DNA from: Minisyncoccota bacterium | GTDB lineage: Bacteria > Patescibacteriota > Minisyncoccia > Minisyncoccales > Minisyncoccaceae | Reading direction: 5' to 3' | Length of the DNA: 5,915 nucleotides | Assembly: GCA_028689175.1 (NCBI GenBank) | Contig: JAQTWS010000035.1 | Coordinates: forward strand, 1 to 5,915 | Shown: one piece after another, positions 5,811 through 5,915 of the stretch | How the letters are laid out: every line of letters begins with the position of its first letter | Numbering within the stretch: position 1 is the stretch's first letter | The notes under the pieces: model-generated | The model's database searches: none | What the model was told of the DNA's origin: nothing | What the model saw: only the letters and a program-made list of their open reading frames with translations | Position numbers and translations under genes: made by a program

Positions 5811-5915
5811 CTTAAAATAGACTCTATTTTTAAAAAATATCTGCAGGGACGCTGGGACGAACTAAGAACCTTTTTAAAGCTACATCAAGCTGGTTAATTT
5901 ATTCAACAACGTCTC
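5811..5915. other. Unassigned right edge, possible 3' end of a minus-strand gene
   Basis: This stretch has higher GC than its surroundings, notably 5841-5860, which holds the direct repeat GGGACG twice at 8-nt spacing. On the minus strand a frame enters from the right edge, giving ETLLNKLTSLM and ending in TAG at 5880-5882, about 70 nt before the terminator; that is the simplest candidate for the terminated gene. Protein-like short frames also exist in other phases on both strands, so no product can be assigned. Confidence 0.25.
5814..5830. repeat. Small inverted repeat beside the terminator
   Basis: AAAATAG, a 3-nt loop and CTATTTT form a perfect 7-bp hairpin just before the main terminator on the minus strand. 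It is A/T-dominated and may be an auxiliary stem or chance. Confidence 0.35.

Noticed and set aside
5805..5880. Protein-like plus-strand frame (contains GRWDELRTFLKLHQAG) at the right edge
   Set aside because: It has no start codon, stops within 30 codons, and the opposite strand gives equally protein-like short frames. The evidence is insufficient to call a gene or a mobile-element remnant.

Overview
The window is very AT-rich, and every recognisable gene lies on the minus strand, so transcription runs from high to low coordinates. None of the starts has a convincing Shine-Dalgarno sequence; the leaders are A/T-only. AT-rich DNA, weak SD use, compact spacing and surface proteins of this style fit a host-dependent or small-genome bacterium such as a Patescibacteria (CPR) member. 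A Bacteroidota-like organism is not excluded. This assignment is inference; no rRNA or other marker gene is present.

Right part (about 4523-5915): the far right end holds the tail of an unidentified upstream transcript closed by a rho-independent terminator (5791-5810). Next comes a two-helix membrane protein (5193-5765) that reaches only the first helix of an Mrr-type nuclease domain before it ends. It overlaps a secreted cysteine-rich surface protein (4523-5200) whose frame is cut by a single in-frame TAG. That TAG falls where a conserved Trp is expected. Both genes look damaged or in transition. An AT-only intergenic region (4228-4522) follows, with candidate promoters.

Left part (1-4227): five tightly packed genes that look like one operon, in transcription order. 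They are a minimal pyruvate-kinase-like barrel lacking both the B and C domains, an MBOAT O-acyltransferase (DltB/AlgI type), two membrane-tethered DUF459 SGNH hydrolase/transferases in tandem, and a ZIP metal transporter that runs off the window. Gaps are 6, 5 and 13 nt, then a 4-nt overlap (ATGA).

The MBOAT plus two SGNH proteins make a plausible cell-envelope acylation machine. The MBOAT would move an acyl group across the membrane, and the SGNH proteins would place it on (or remove it from) a surface polymer. The MBOAT ends in a FIYFSF tail like the DltX-type acyl-relay motif. The two SGNH paralogues share a 504-bp segment that is base-for-base identical, while their N-termini are unrelated and their C-termini are only about 74% identical. 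That pattern points to recent gene conversion (or an assembly artefact) centred on the catalytic core. The donor, the target polymer and the role of the pyruvate-kinase-like protein cannot be read from the sequence.
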